64,000 nucleotides of DNA from Priapulus caudatus (GCF_000485595.1 NW_014577498.1:32582-96581); one strand, 5' to 3'. Positions 1 to 12,551 are shown, numbered from the stretch's first letter. The notes: generated by a model from the letters alone, not told the origin. Translations and numbers: made by a program.

Positions 1-94
1 TAGGTTTTCATGAAGGAAAGTTGATATACAGTGACGCAACAGTGGAACTGTAATTGAGAGGTACGGTAGTACTAGTAGGGCTTATTTGTGAATG

Positions 95-300
95 TGCGTT
101 CATATTATTTTTAGTTTTTACTGACACTGTCCCAAGTTCCTGTGCCTACAATCTCCGAAGTAAAAACTTGTGCTTCCTGACTATAATTCAATAATATATG
201 GCAAGAAATCCTTTCGGTACCACGGAGCCTGGCTATGGAACAACCTACCCCACATTGATCCGTCAGGCTATACAGTCCTCACAACCTTCAACCTTCAAGG
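95..300 (+). pseudogene. LINE reverse-transcriptase ORF, decayed 3' end
   Basis: Reading across one frameshift gives a stretch with YNLRS, then YGKKSFRYHGAWLWNNLP. This is the usual C-terminal tail of CR1/L2/Rex-type LINE ORF2 proteins (YxLRS...YGxxSFxxxGxxLWNxLP). The frame breaks near position 180 and stops soon after 300, so it is a dead 5'-truncated copy. The LINE clade is inferred from this motif only. Confidence 0.55.
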
Positions 301-787
301 TCGTGGTCAGGTCCATCCTGTGGATGTGCGATGTGCCGCTGATGCCCCCCCCCTTCACCAACCCACACACACAGAGAACAATTACCTGCATGGACTGATA
401 CGAATCATCAACTCTAATTTTATTACGACTCGTAATTTTAGTATCCTTGCGTGATTATTGTTTTTCTTGTTTTAGTACCTGCATTTTCTGTACGAATACG
501 TCAGCGGTTACATTTTTATAATTTTATAACCTAATATTTATGAGGTTATGTGGTGTTATTGTTATTCATGTGTTTTTCTGTTATTCATTGCTAGCTGGTG
601 TTAATTTCATACCTGTGAAATTATCGGTCACATAATGTGGTACTGAACCCATGATGCCTCGATCTGGACTCTTGAACTCTATATACTCATCTTCACAGAC
701 AAAAGCTGTGAAATATATTCCAGCAGAATAAAAGTTCTGGTCTCTTGTTCTAATATGTTTTTGTAAAAGTTGTTCCTATTCCTTTAG
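301..787. other. Non-coding, intron or 5' flank of ZIP gene
   Basis: AT-rich sequence without a recognisable exon or structured repeat. It probably continues the LINE 3' tail and then the ZIP intron. The splice acceptor of the first visible ZIP exon ends at 787. Confidence 0.4.
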
Positions 788-1873
788 TGCCTCTCTAGCC
801 GTAATCTCGTTCAGCTGTGGGAAAACGGTATTGCCAAAGATGAGCAAGTGGTAGCTTTGTGCCCAGATGTGATACGAGACGAAGCATCAAAGTCTTGCAA
901 TGTGCTTGTGGAGAAGGAGAATGAGTGGAATATAACTACCAGCTATTTGAAACCTACTCAGTCAGAAGGTATGTATATACAAGATTTATTTCATGCAAAC
1001 ACAGAGCAGGCATGAGCTCACCCAAACATACACATGCACGTACAGACACACATGTATGCACACACGCACATGTACACGCTCACAAGCACATGCACGCATA
1101 CCCACATGCACAGCCACATGCGTGCTCGCACACACACACATAAATAACAGTGGCGATTTTATTACACGAAGTGGCGAATACAATTGGTGAATGATTTGAC
1201 TGCTCACAAAATTACGATTGAATAATGAAATCGTCAAATTCGTGTTGTAAAATGTTTTCTTACATCTCTTTTCCTGTACCCATCACCTAGCCTTCATACC
1301 TTACTTCATGCCTTGCTTAGCGCATACATGCAATAAAGTGAAAAGTGGTTATAGTTTTCATTGGTGGCTAAAAACTAACTTTGGTGGCTCAAGTCTTGGC
1401 TCAAACTTTAGAACATGCAGAGGGAGCCCTGCGTGTATGTCTGTATTAATTATGTACATATACTGTTGCAGTATGGGGATATGGCATACTTTCGCTCGTC
1501 ATCATCACATCTTGCTCAGTGACAGGCATGCTACTTCTGCCCATAATGAGCAAAGATTTCTACAGGAAGATTCTCGTGTTTTTCGTCTCCTTGGGAGTTG
1601 GAAGTCTGTGCGGAAATTCAGTGTTCAATCTCATTCCACAGGTAAATCTACAAACATAATAAATCCTATACAAAATACACACACACACACGCACAGTGAG
1701 TTATCCTGGTTCTGAGGTTCATGTTTTGGTTGCACTATCAAAAAACACACACACACGCGCAGTGAGTTATCCTGGTTCTGAGGTTCATGTTTTGGTTGCA
1801 CTATCAAAAAACACACACACACGCGCAGTGAGTTATCCTGGTTCTGAGGTTCATGTTTTGGTTGCACTATCAA

Positions 1874-1941
<68 letters not shown>

Positions 1942-4900
1942 TGCACAGTGAGTTATCCTGGTCCTGAGGTTCATGCTTTGGTTGCACTATCAAAAAATCA
2001 TATATAGTGCTTTAGTCATGTGAAAAAAATAGTCACAAAAACTGGTCATGTGCAAATAGCTATATCAATAATCATGGTCATTGTGGGCTCTGGTTATCAA
2101 TCATGAAAGAGTTTCTTCTGGGCGCTTTGTTGATAACAGAAGATCTTGGTAAAAGTGCAGTAAAGTGCGATCAACTTGCATTTACTTTTAAATGGTATAG
2201 CAATGGTTCGATCAGTTTCTGTTCATTTTCTTACCTAAGGCTATTATAGCAGATAAATATAAGCAGAAACTTACATCAACATTAATTTCTACTAATCAAA
2301 GATGGGCACTATATTACCCAGCACAGACTGCAAAATTTGAACCTACAATTTGAACCTACCTTGAACCTGCGATTTTTTAGGAGCGCACCAAGTCGTAGTG
2401 TACACTGTACAGACTGCAAATTTGATCCTACATTAAATCAGGAGTCTATAGACTCCTGATTAAATGAATCATCAGTTCTTAGTTCAGCTCGCCAAGTCAT
2501 CCCGCGGACAGCAATTGTACAATTATGTGACTAAAATAAGCGTATGCGAATGCGTATTGCGATTTAGCACCGGATCTGACCCGTGTGTTGCATACAGACA
2601 CAGATTTGTGCAGAATAACTTATCCCGGGCCTGGCCCGCCTTTATTTGCGGGACCAAATTGGTGTGGGCCAGCGCGTATTTGGAGCAGGATAGTGTGTAC
2701 ACACTGCAAAAATTTGGCGCGCGCCTGACCTGCACCAGTTTAATACCATATCAAATTTGCAGTCTGTACGGGGTGTATAACAATTAATTAAGCCCCGGTA
2801 CTGAAATTATACTCGTAATGCTTTGTGCTGGGAGGGACAAGTTAAAATTTCTGCACTACATAAGCATACTCCATTTTATCACATTAATCTCGAATCGTGA
2901 TCAATCTGAAAATCATCTGAGAATCGATGAATCTGAGGTCATAAGTGACAGCCGAAGCGCGTGAACAGTGTCTAGCTGTACTACAGCCAACCCAACATTG
3001 GCTGCCTAGTTAAGCTAGTTTCAAATTCAAAGGCTAGTAATATCTATTTGCATTGTTGCATTATTGAATGTAGCAAGCACCTATATTCTGCCAAGAATTA
3101 GATCAGCTAAAGCAATCTAACATGAGCTATACACAAACGGGTTCATTCGTAGAAAGGCTTGTAATCATGAGAGAATCATAATATCATTGTGCATACTCTT
3201 ATGCTATTATCCTTATCTGTTATGATCACTGAAAGTAGAATCCAGTCTGTACCCTCACCCCTGGGGTTGAAACCCAGCTAAGTTGATGTTTTAAAGCATG
3301 TTCTACTTGTCTTGTAGGCATTGGAACTATTCAAAGATGAGTCACAGGCTTACCTTTGGAAAATGTTGCTGGTGGCCTGTGGTATCTATTTGTTCTTCCT
3401 GACTGACCGCATCATGAAGTTCCACATGAAAGTCAAGCAGGTATTTTCTTAATGAATTAAGCAATTTCCATCACCTCGGTCAGGTACTAGAGATATGATT
3501 GTATGCAATATAAACTTACAGTTTAACGTAGGTGTCCTTTCTTATAATTTCGACTATGTGTACATACCGGCATCTCTAAAAGCCTCGCAATAGGAATTCT
3601 GGATGCACTTCTAGTGCTTACCCAAGTGTTTAAACCAATTGTAATTTATTTAGGTGCATATACTGTATAGGCAGTCAACTATAAGCATAGAGATGCATCC
3701 TTTAAACTTCGTTTAGACATCTCTATTGCAAAAGAATTAAAATATTTCTATAGGCCCACCCTTCAATGCATCAATTTAGCTTTTGTCAGTGGTGCTGGGT
3801 ATATGTGGTTGATCCTCTCAGAATTATCTGTTCCACAGAATGCTCTATTGCATAGATATTTCAGCAATGTCTATGCTCATAATAATAAACACGATTCATT
3901 GATTTGTGATCATATGTGATGATAAGAGAAAATCAAATCTTTGATATATATTTATCATGTATCCTGTCATATTTGATTTTACATCACAGAAGAAACGCAC
4001 GGCGCGAAAATTGCGTGCGCTACTTCAAGGAGATGATTCCTCTTCTACTACGGAAAGATTGAGTGCCATGAATCCAACTGAAGAAGAATTGGACCCTATG
4101 TACAATCACAGCATAGCCATGCCATTAGACCAAGCACAGGTAGGAGTGCATACAACTTATAGGAATGAAGCTTCAAAAAGATGCTTTAGTCAATTTTTAG
4201 CTCACCTTGACAACGTCAAGATGAGCTATTGCCATGGGGCATTGTCCGTCGTACGTACGTCTGTCGTACGTCCGTCCGTCCGTCCGTCCGTCCGTCTGTC
4301 TGTCGTCAACATTTGGCTATGGTCAACGATAACTTGAGAACCGTTTGACCTGAAACAAATGTTTCAAATTGCATACAGTTGTTACTCCTATGGGAGAGAT
4401 TTGAACATCCTATTTTTGAGCACGCCAGTTGACCTACTGTCGAGCCACGCCCACTTTTTGGCAAAAATGAAAATGGCCATCTAGATTCATTCGATTTTGT
4501 TAAATTTACCTACCTACCTACCTACCTACCTACCTAATCATACTACATGTAATATTGTGTTTTACTTTTAGATTCATCGTTACAGTAATTTGACTAGAAT
4601 ATTTTATTGCTTTTATTTGCGCGATAATCGAAAACCAAAATAGCGATCATTTAGGCGTAGCGCCATCTCTCGCCCAGATTTCAGACTGACATTTATTTTC
4701 GCATCAAAACTAATCCTGAAACAAAACAGTAAAATTTCGATTAGTATAATACAGGGAATATAAGGACATTTGATCACATCTCGGTCTGTCATAAATGAAA
4801 CACTTGCCAAATTTTAAATATCATCTCCCTCTTCTATCACACCCAAGGTGAGCTATAGTGTCATTGACACTTTAATTTAATTACTCTCTTGGCTCGGCAA

Positions 4901-7413
4901 CTGGCCATGATTCATTTGAGCAAACAAGATATCTTAGCTTTCTTAGCTTATTTTTTAGCTGAAGTCAAATTTAAGTGAATAGTTAAACTTGAAACTCTGA
5001 AAACTATTAATCTTAACTAGGTGCACAATATAAAATTGTCACACTTTTAAAGGGGATTCTTGTATTTTTTACAGAAAAAACATGGTCATGAGCATATCCC
5101 ATTTGGAGACGAAGATCAAACGATTGCTACTGTTGCTTGGATGATCATGTTTGGTGATAGTATGCACAAGATTGTCGATGGGCTGTCAATCGGTGCAGCG
5201 TTCTCCGATAGTATATGGGTCGGCATTAGCATAACACTGGCTGTCTTCTGCGAAGAGTTTCCTCACGAACTAGGTATGCTCGCTTGACATTTGTACAACC
5301 TTACATAACAGACTTTTAACACTGGCACAAATTAGTATCTTGTTATTAGTAATGAAACTCGCATCTGGCATTTTGTCCAGTTAGCTCCACTTGACTTTCT
5401 AGGGGGTAATTTTATCAGAATTGTGCATGTCTAATATACATTCAAACTCATGGTATATAAGGGTTATTTAAGGGAAACCGAAAAGTGTCCTTTATAGACA
5501 GGTATTCTTTCTGTAGAGGTCGTTTTACTATATAGCTGCTATTCAAAGGAAACACCCAAAGTGCTGCTCATAGGGTTGTCCTCCATCTGTTATGGACACT
5601 TTAGCTGAGAGGGTCTATGTCCCCCAGGGTACTGCCGGAACGTACCCTGGTAACTATTTGATATGGTTAGGGACTTAGGGTTAGGGTTAGGGAGTAGGCG
5701 TAGGCGACTCTCTAGACTCGTTAGTGGAGTAGGCGAGGTACGGTCCGGCATATTAGATAGTACCAGGAAGGTCATTACTCATGAGGCTAGACTCCCGTCC
5801 GAGCTGTCTGCCGTAACGCGCCGCTATCTGGCGCCAAAGTAATCGCCAAAGTTTACGCCAGAACGCGTAGTTCGTCTCCTACGTCACACCATATATATAC
5901 AAACAAGATGCAACCAATTTTAGACGTATCGCACACGAAATATCATGTTTGCGAACCTATTCGAAGAACTATAGTAGATCGCTCTGCAGACCTGCTGACT
6001 GCTGTAGCGTGAGCAAGTACGGTTGCGAGACGGCCACCCCCTAGCCAAAGGGTGTTGCTATCTCCCGGGCGTGGAGGGACGGTCACGTGATACAGTTGAA
6101 CTTGACGTATACTTCAAAACTTAACAGTAACCATAACACTAACTCCAACACTAACCCTAACACTAAATATCTATATATCGGATCAAGAGTGGATAATAGA
6201 GAGTGGTCTCTATTATCCACTCTTGATCGGATCTATCTATAGGGGTGTCATCCAGAAAAATTAATCTATGGTGTGGGGACAGATATCATGATGCAAAAAC
6301 GCTAACCCTAACCCTAACCCTAACCCTAACCCTAACCCTGATCCTAACCCTAATCCTAACACTAGTGCTGCCACGTTGCGGGACCGTCCCTCTACGCCGC
6401 GCCCGGTGTCCACTGATCTCTATAATATAATCGATTATATTATAGAGATCAGTGCCGGTGTCGCGCGAAATATCAGACGAGTGTGAAATATCTGAGATAG
6501 CCCCGCCCCGCCCGACCCGACCAATGACAGCTCGTCTTTGTGTTACGATAGGTTGTGCACACTAAATACCAAGTTCTGGTACAGGGCTGAGTACAGGGTA
6601 GCGAAGGAGCAGTGTAGGGAGGGGGAGGGGGAGGGAGGAGGAAGTTTAGAGTAATACTAGTAGGTGGAGTAGGGAGAAGCTAGTGAAGAATGAGGAAGAG
6701 GAGAAGCTGGTGGAAAAGCAGGAGGGGAGAAGCTGGTGGAGAAGGAGGAGGGGGAGAAGCTGGTGGAGAAAACAACTCTACAATCATACCTATATACGTG
6801 AAATATTGTGTTTTAGATTCTTCGTTACAGTAATTTGACTGGAATATTTTATTGTTTTTATTTGCGCGATATTCGAAAACCAAAATGGCAATCATTTAGG
6901 CGTAGCGCCATCTCTCGTCAAGATTTCAGACTCAGATCTGAAACATTAATTTTCGCATCAAAACCTATGCATATATCATTATCAAGAGTATATAATGGGA
7001 GATATGCTATATAATGGGAGTTCTCCCATATATACTCTTGCTTTATATATCCCCCCTCCCTCTTCTATCACACCCAAGGTGAGCTACAGTGTCATTGACA
7101 CTTTCATTTTATTCAGTGGCATGCAACGACGTTTATACACAAGAAGATAGTATATCTTGCTCGAAAGTGATATAAAAGGTGTGGGACACTTATGGTAGCT
7201 GATTACTCATCTTTGAACAAACGTATATCATTTAGTTTCTGATTTGGCTTACAGATGCCGGAAATGACAGCAGACCTGGAAGAAGCGATAGAGGAAGGAA
7301 ATGGATTCTTTGTGTTCTGTCTGCAGAACTTGGGCATCCTCACTGGGGGTACCATAATGTTCGTCATGGCTCTGTATGGTGGGAAATTGTCTGTCAATGC
7401 AGCAGGAACATAA
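788..7413 (+). CDS. SLC39 (ZIP8/ZIP14-like) metal-ion transporter, 5' partial, one exon not found
   Basis: Membrane transporter of the LIV-1 ZIP subfamily, which moves Zn2+ and often Fe2+/Mn2+ into the cytosol. Exons with GT-AG borders and matching phase: 788-968, 1472-1641, 3318-3440, 3990-4139, 5075-5273, 7255-7413 (TAA at 7411). Exon 1 holds the extracellular C...LCP...C region. Exon 2 encodes VWGYGILSLVIITSC and a second helix ending in LIPQ (TM1-TM2). Exon 3 holds a third helix and exon 4 a charged cytosolic loop. Exon 5 has HKIVDGLSIGAAF and CEEFPHELG; Glu in place of the usual first His (EEFPHE) is the mark of ZIP8 and ZIP14. The last exon begins MPEM and holds the final helix. Exon 5 ends in phase 1 but the last exon reads in phase 0, and the segment for TM5-TM6 (about 60 residues) is absent from 5274-7254. 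The N-terminus is outside the window. Confidence 0.9.
1681..2006. repeat. 66-bp tandem repeat with (CA)n expansion
   Basis: Four units beginning AGTGAGTTATCCTGG at 1695, 1761, 1827 and 1947. Units one to three are 66 bp apart; between three and four the CA tract has expanded by tens of bases. Lies in the ZIP intron right after exon 2. The open frames through it are repeat artefacts. Confidence 0.9.
2407..2769. mobile_element. Inverted-repeat element with 20-bp ends
   Basis: GTACAGACTGCAAATTTGAT at 2407-2426 is matched exactly as its reverse complement at 2750-2769. Related ACTGCAAAATTTG motifs occur at about 2328 and 2702, so the structure is layered. It contains the 20-bp palindrome at 2439-2458. 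Within a ZIP intron. Confidence 0.6.
2439..2458. mobile_element. 20-bp palindromic insertion with 7-bp target duplication
   Basis: Perfect palindrome CAGGAGTCTATAGACTCCTG flanked on both sides by the direct repeat ATTAAAT (2432-2438 and 2459-2465). Smallest member of the CAGGAGT palindrome family of this window. Confidence 0.7.
4245..4312. repeat. (GTCC)n-rich microsatellite
   Basis: GTCCGTC/GTACGT units form a simple repeat, with short conserved-looking flanks (GAGCTATTGCCATGG on the left, GTCAACATTTGGCTATGG on the right). ZIP intron 4. Confidence 0.7.
4545..4875. repeat. Dispersed repeat, copy 1 (ZIP intron before exon 5)
   Basis: About 300 bp shared in the same orientation with 6786-7110. 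Landmarks are TTACAGTAATTTGACT, GCGTAGCGCCATCTCTCG and CACCCAAGGTGAGCTA. The two copies flank ZIP exon 5, so unequal exchange between them could delete or duplicate that exon. Confidence 0.8.
5274..5609. other. ZIP intron, no exon found
   Basis: This is where the missing TM5-TM6 exon would be expected to begin the search. I read all three forward frames and found no acceptor followed by a hydrophobic reading frame, and no other structured feature. Confidence 0.5.
5610..5775. mobile_element. AGGGTCTATG element with TTAGGG core, partial copy
   Basis: Starts AGGGTCTATGTCCCCCAGGG and holds the TTAGGGTTAGGG stretch, then GAGTAGGCGTAGGCGACT and GATAGTACCAGG. Same family as 30607-30901 and 58756-59256, but without the second inverted end. 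ZIP intron 5. Confidence 0.75.
6184..6225. mobile_element. 42-bp palindromic insertion, 7-bp target duplication
   Basis: CAAGAGTGGATAATAGAGA, a 4-base loop, then its exact reverse complement. The direct repeat ATCGGAT flanks it at 6177-6183 and 6226-6232. The arms equal the ends of the 697-bp element at 33624-34320, so it looks like that element reduced to its termini. Confidence 0.75.
6411..6454. mobile_element. 44-bp perfect palindrome, 8-bp target duplication
   Basis: CACTGATCTCTATAATATAA... is palindromic without mismatch over 44 bp and is flanked by CCGGTGTC at 6403-6410 and 6455-6462. Same family as 43717-43800. Confidence 0.75.
6598..6775. repeat. Purine-rich (GGGGA/GGAGAAGCTGGT) tract
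   Basis: Low-complexity G/A-rich strand with several GAGAAGCTGGTGGA units. Simple repeat in ZIP intron 5. Confidence 0.6.
6786..7110. repeat. Dispersed repeat, copy 2 (ZIP intron after exon 5)
   Basis: Direct copy of 4545-4875, interrupted at 6983-7040 by a palindrome of the CAAGAG type. Confidence 0.75.
6983..7040. mobile_element. 58-bp CAAGAG palindrome-like insertion
   Basis: Begins CAAGAGTATATAATGGGAG and ends CTCCCATATATACTCTTG. An internal ATAATGGGAG unit is duplicated. No clear target duplication (TCATTAT against CTTTATA), so the end points are less sure than for its relatives. Confidence 0.5.
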
Positions 7414-9900
7414 CTGCTATAATAATTACATTCTATCATCATGAAAACAGCGGGGAACCTTTTTGGCTGCTCTATTTACGACGTTCATAGCTGTCATAGA
7501 TCTCGAATGTTTTCCGTCCCAAAAGTTGATCTATGGAAACGTGTATTCTCAAAAGAGTAATGCTCTCTGATACATACATTGTTGATAGGTGTCCAGGTCA
7601 TCCGTAAAGCTATCTAAAAATGCCACTTCGTTGCTACACGTTTAATTTATAGCACTGCATGCCACACATAACTGTGATCAGGTGTATGCAGTATGGCAAC
7701 GGGTTTAGATAATTTAGCCACAGAACATGGACTGTATCTATATGGTATGTAGATGGTATTTATTTACCTTTTGGATAGTTTGTTGGTATGTATCCAGTGG
7801 CTCTGCTATTAACATCTAGCATTGACAATAGACACGTTTTGACTGTAGCAATTCTTTGAGTTACCTGTTCAGAGTACTCTTTACAAGAATGTGTAGCACC
7901 CCCAATTCTGTGAACGTTAAGCGCATACGCCATCAAATGACGTCAATAGAGGTCCGTACGTAGAAGGGACGGATAGTTAAGCGAGTCGTAATATAACAGT
8001 AGCGCTTGAGACCGTTTTGCGGATTCTTAAAGAGAATAATGCACAACCTAGGCTGCTTCTCTCTCCCGATTTGGGGTTACCCACTGCTACGCGGTGAACA
8101 GAAAGCGTGGTACGTCTCTTTGCACTGACAAAACGATGATAAGTTAATTCGCACAGTCGATATAATAAGTTGATGGCAACTTGCCACTAGTAGCAAAAAC
8201 TAATTTGCTTAAAGAAGCAAGCTGCGCAACCACAGGCGCAGTTTATTTTCGGGAAGGGGGCTATAGAAGACAATTAAGGGAGACGAACGAATAAACGTTC
8301 GGTCAATGTTCGTCGTGTTTGTATCTTTTCATATTTCATTGTTTGCTTGTTTGCTTGTTTGCTTGCTTGTTAACATTACACTGTGATAGCTACTGGTACC
8401 GTTGCGTATAGTTATTTCCGCATTGTTATCTATTTATGCATTCCGATCTCTAGAAGGGATGGATGTACATATTGACTTGGAACACTGTAAATAATTGCGT
8501 TTTACATTAAAACGACTGTGATGCATGGGCCTAATTTCATTTGAATGATGATTGTTCAGGTGAAATAGCTAGGTGCTAGGTGTTAGGTGCTAGGTGCAAT
8601 TGCGTTACATATGCGCGTCTACTGTACATGGTATCGCAATAAGTAAAATACCTGCGGTGTTCACGTTCGTGATGATATAAGGGTGAAAAGTCATTGTACG
8701 TTGGTTACAGGGTTAGGGTCGAGTCAGGGGTTAGTGAGGAAAAGGCCAGATTTTAACCTTGTATATTCAGTAGTAATTCATTATTTTTATGCCGTTACTT
8801 GAAAATGTATGAATGCGAAGAATTTTGGTATATATGATGTAGGCAAAACAGTTATGTGATTGTGCCATGTGCCGCTTTAGATTGCATGAGTATAATTTGT
8901 AATAATTTATACTGTAGTGATTGCTATGCGCATTATCAGTAATACAAATAATAAGAGAATTACCATTTTCCGTCTACGATGATGACCTGTCCTGGGCTCA
9001 ATTAGTCCATGGTGTCTGTAGCAACAGCGTGCGTGGAAGGTAATTATTCTTTTTATTGTGCATTTTACAAGGATATGTAATAATTATAGCGCAGGACCTT
9101 GTGCGACCTCGAATGTGAATACTCTAGTTTTATACATTGCGATCTCAAGAAGAGATGGGTGTACATATTGAGATGGAATAGTGCAACTGTAAATACGTGT
9201 TAGGTATTAATCTAACAGATATTTTTATACATTGCGACCTCGAGAAGAGTTCAATGGAATAATGTGTGAATGAACCGTATACGCGACAACACCAACAGAG
9301 ATTACCAGATTGTAATATGAATATGAGGAAGCCTAGTAATTGTTCCGTTTTTGTATGGACGAATATCAAACGATGCTCTCCACTGTGCCACGATCCAGAC
9401 AAGCAGTGTCTGACGTGGACTTCTCTATATGTAACTTTGCTCTGTCATTTGTGTATGACCCGAAGTTGTGTATGTCATTTGTGTGTGATTATATGGCGTA
9501 AAAAGCGCTCCTGTAGCGGTAAATCATATCAAAAGTTTATAAATCATGCATAGGGTTTCTGGGGGTTATATTCCCGTAAAGTCCAGGGGTTTATATGCTA
9601 TTGATATAATATTTTGATGAATATTTTATAATGATTGAATATGCATATTCATTCGTTTCATTGGATCTGAAATGTCTCATCTACAGGTGATGTGCAGTAG
9701 CACCTCAACCTTTTTGTACCTTTAATAGTTTTGACTTCGTTTCCGCCCCATGTTAACGTCAGATATGACACGACTGTGTCCAGAACACGAATACTTGTTT
9801 CATAAAGATGATATCGAATAAAAAAAAGGTTAAACATATTATGATGGTCTGATGTTTCTTGTTATCGATTGATTGCTCGCAGTATTTTATGTAACCGATG
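7414..9900 (+). other. ZIP 3' UTR/3' flank with internal repeats
   Basis: No exon found. The motif (T)TCTAGAAG/ATCTCAAGAAGAGATGG followed by GTACATATTGA occurs near 8450 and 9145, with a shorter form near 9235, which suggests old tandem duplication. A poly(A)-type AATAAA lies at 9817-9822. Short (TTGC)n and GCTAGGT repeats occur at about 8340 and 8570. Confidence 0.4.
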
Positions 9901-10500
9901 TAGATAAACGTACTCGGGTTGTGTGATTTCGGTTCAAATATATGTGCTACTTGTTATGCTGTCTGGGTTAGCAGGATAGTAGGAGTTGTATTCCTGTTTA
10001 TATATACATATAATAGGTAGTGGTACGTGTGTTGTGAATATGGCTTCACGACAGATGGTAAGCCACACCAGTTATAAGCCAAAGTATTGTGGCGAGATAT
10101 CGTACTTAACACGAGAAAACAAGCGCTCATACGAAGTCAGATATACCATTAGAAGTGAATGAAGACAAGTCATTCCTGATCTACTATACACATTACAGGC
10201 ATTGCTTCAAACCCGCACACGGAAGGTTTCATCTATCACTAGATGGCGCTATATGGCATCAGTAGTCACTACGCGTCAGACTTTCGCGGTGTTCCTCGTC
10301 ACACGCATGCATGCAGACACGAACGCATGCAGTCACAGGCGCTTGGAACGTTTCAATTGTAAAATTATGGTAAATAAACACGAAATGTATTTAGGCCTAC
10401 TAGCAAAGTCTTAATGTTTCTTTACTCCCTTTCGCCTATTATTGCCGATAACTTCCTGTAAATGCCGTTCATATGCTTCTCTACAACACATGAGTATACA

Positions 10501-10696
10501 CCGCACGCACGCCGCTGTGCACAAACAACAAGAATAAAGAGCTTCTTTTTTTTATAAACATGCAACTCTTTATATAACTTTATATAACGTTACTGAACAA
10601 TATATTTTAAAATCTTATAACAACTCTTTATATACCGGTAACTTCTTGTAAACAACTCTTTATTCTTGTTGTTTGTGCATAGCGGCGTGCGTGCGG
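10501..10696. mobile_element. Inverted-repeat element, about 40-bp arms
   Basis: CCGCACGCACGCCGCTGTGC...AATAAAGAG at 10501-10541 recurs inverted at 10656-10696 with few mismatches. The centre is AT-rich with CAACTCTTTATATA repeats. No target duplication was found. Confidence 0.65.
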
Positions 10697-10699
10697 TGT

Positions 10700-12100
10700 A
10701 GGCCCTCTGTGTCGAGGATTTCGTCTCGCAGGGGTGGACGGGATTATTAACCCCTGCGAGTATTAACCTCTCACGGGGCATTGTGACTTCCCTGTAGATA
10801 TCTACACATACACTATATAGATCGCTATAAAGGTAGCTATATCTGTACATATAGCAGATGTCTATGATTGCTCATCCTTCACTTAGGCAGTGGCAGCCCA
10901 AACAATGATTCCTGACCTAGCACACAGCGTCACCTTTTGTGGCCTGTCCACTTATTTCGCGACAGCAACGTAGCATCACCGTAATCGAGCTTTACCATGA
11001 TGATCTTGGAACATATCAATAATAAAATTATGATAAATAAACTAACATTTTATTTACTACCAAAGTATATAATCTTTGTACTACTTCGTGTACTCTTAAT
11101 ATTTCATTCCCTTGCATATTGCATTATACAGTTAATGTCTTTATTATAGTAGTCAATTCACTGACTACACAATGACCGCAATTACTGCAGTAGTATTTCT
11201 TGTTTCCTGCTTTTATTTTTAAAATGAACATATAATAATTTGATCGCAGTTGGGTCCGCCAAATATTTGTTTTATTAATTTTGTTGCGATTAGCGCTATA
11301 TCCAGACTATATCAACATCAATGTACATCAGCCAGTCTCTGACTGGCTAACATATAACACATTGTGGAGTATACGCCTGAAAGGCGTTCAGTTGAACAAT
11401 AGGGCTGATGTGAACTTCAAATGTGAATTAACATTCTAGTGTGGACATTCCAAGTTTCCCAGGTAAAATATTCAATTTTCGAGTTACAGGTGAATAAAAA
11501 TAGCAATTTAATTCGTCATTCCCGCGTCCCGGTTGACTTCTATTCTCGAATCACGACAAATTTATCTGGTATTTCTTGTTTTCCAGATCATTAAAATGGT
11601 CTAACAAGTGTCCCAAATATAACGGTCCCTGCTCATTCTACTTTTTGGCAGAAATCCTGAACTGTTGCTTGGTACACGTTTGTTAACAGATGGTAGCACC
11701 ATTCAGTGTTGTATCTATATAATAATTTGAGTAGTGTCGTTCTGTTTGTTCCTGCATAACTTCTAGGCGCGTGCACGAATCAGGCTGAAAAATTTCGTGC
11801 TTCATTCCTACGCATCAGGTTCAATTCTAACACTTTCCTTTTTGTTATTTATTGGGTTATATGTTAAAAAAAAACATATTTAGAAAATCGAATGGAAAAT
11901 CTCCCTGGAAAACATGCACGATTCAGTTCACTTCCGCTAGGTGCGCTGGCTGTAGACTTACAAACACGCAACCACAGGCTAAGGGATACAGTAGTCTGTC
12001 ACGTAACCTTGCAGTGGATTCGCCAGTGCACACGCGCTAGCTGTGGAATCAAGTCCTCCCCCACCTGCACGCTAGCACTCAGCGCATATCTATCTATCAA
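10700..12100. other. Intergenic, nothing recognised
   Basis: AT-rich spacer. No splice-bounded coding segment, RNA gene or inverted repeat stood out on either strand. Confidence 0.4.
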
Positions 12101-12113
12101 TTGCCCTATATAT

Positions 12114-12116
12114 TTT

Positions 12117-12169
<53 letters not shown>

Positions 12170-12198
12170 ATCTATCTACCTATCTATCTATCTATCTT

Positions 12199-12251
<53 letters not shown>

Positions 12252-12262
12252 ATCTATCTATC
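12114..12262. repeat. (TATC)n microsatellite
   Basis: Nearly pure CTAT repeat of about 150 bp with a few variants; open in several frames (YLSI repeats) but not coding. Confidence 0.95.
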
Positions 12263-12397
12263 CATTCATCAAATGTGAACCTGGGACGCTTGACCTTGGG
12301 TGAAAGGCACTCAAAATCAATAGGGTTCCACCTCTAAGGTCCACCTCTGGACCAAGTTTGAAGTTTCTACCTCTAACGGTTGCAAAAATATCGAGCA

Positions 12398-12452
12398 GAC
12401 AGACAGACACACACACACGCACACACACACACACACACACACAAACAAACAC
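12398..12452. repeat. (CA)n/(ACAG)n microsatellite
   Basis: ACAGACAG followed by ACACAC... and ACAAACAAAC. Confidence 0.9.
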
Positions 12453-12551
12453 ACAAACGGCGCGAAAACAATACGTTCCGCTACACTACGTGCGGAGGAT
12501 ATAAACTATTAGTATTACTGCGAAGCGTTTGCCTATACATATTTCCAAGAA

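Larger units (their letters stand above)
6050..6510. mobile_element. Inverted-repeat element with (CCCTAA)n centre
   Basis: GGGCGTGGAGGGACGGTC near 6068-6085 is the imperfect reverse complement of GGGACCGTCCCTCTACG at 6380-6396, and GCTATCTCCC is matched by GATAGCCCC further out. The core (about 6300-6360) is an array of CCCTAA with a few variant units. Two small palindromic insertions (6184-6225, 6411-6454) sit inside it. Confidence 0.55.

Noticed and set aside
6983-7040. Target duplication for this hairpin
   Set aside because: TCATTAT and CTTTATA do not match at 7 or 8 bp, so it is not used as support for the 7-bp rule.
9266-9553. 95-codon + frame with several Cys
   Set aside because: Inside the ZIP 3' flank and overlaps a duplicated non-coding repeat; no homology recognised.
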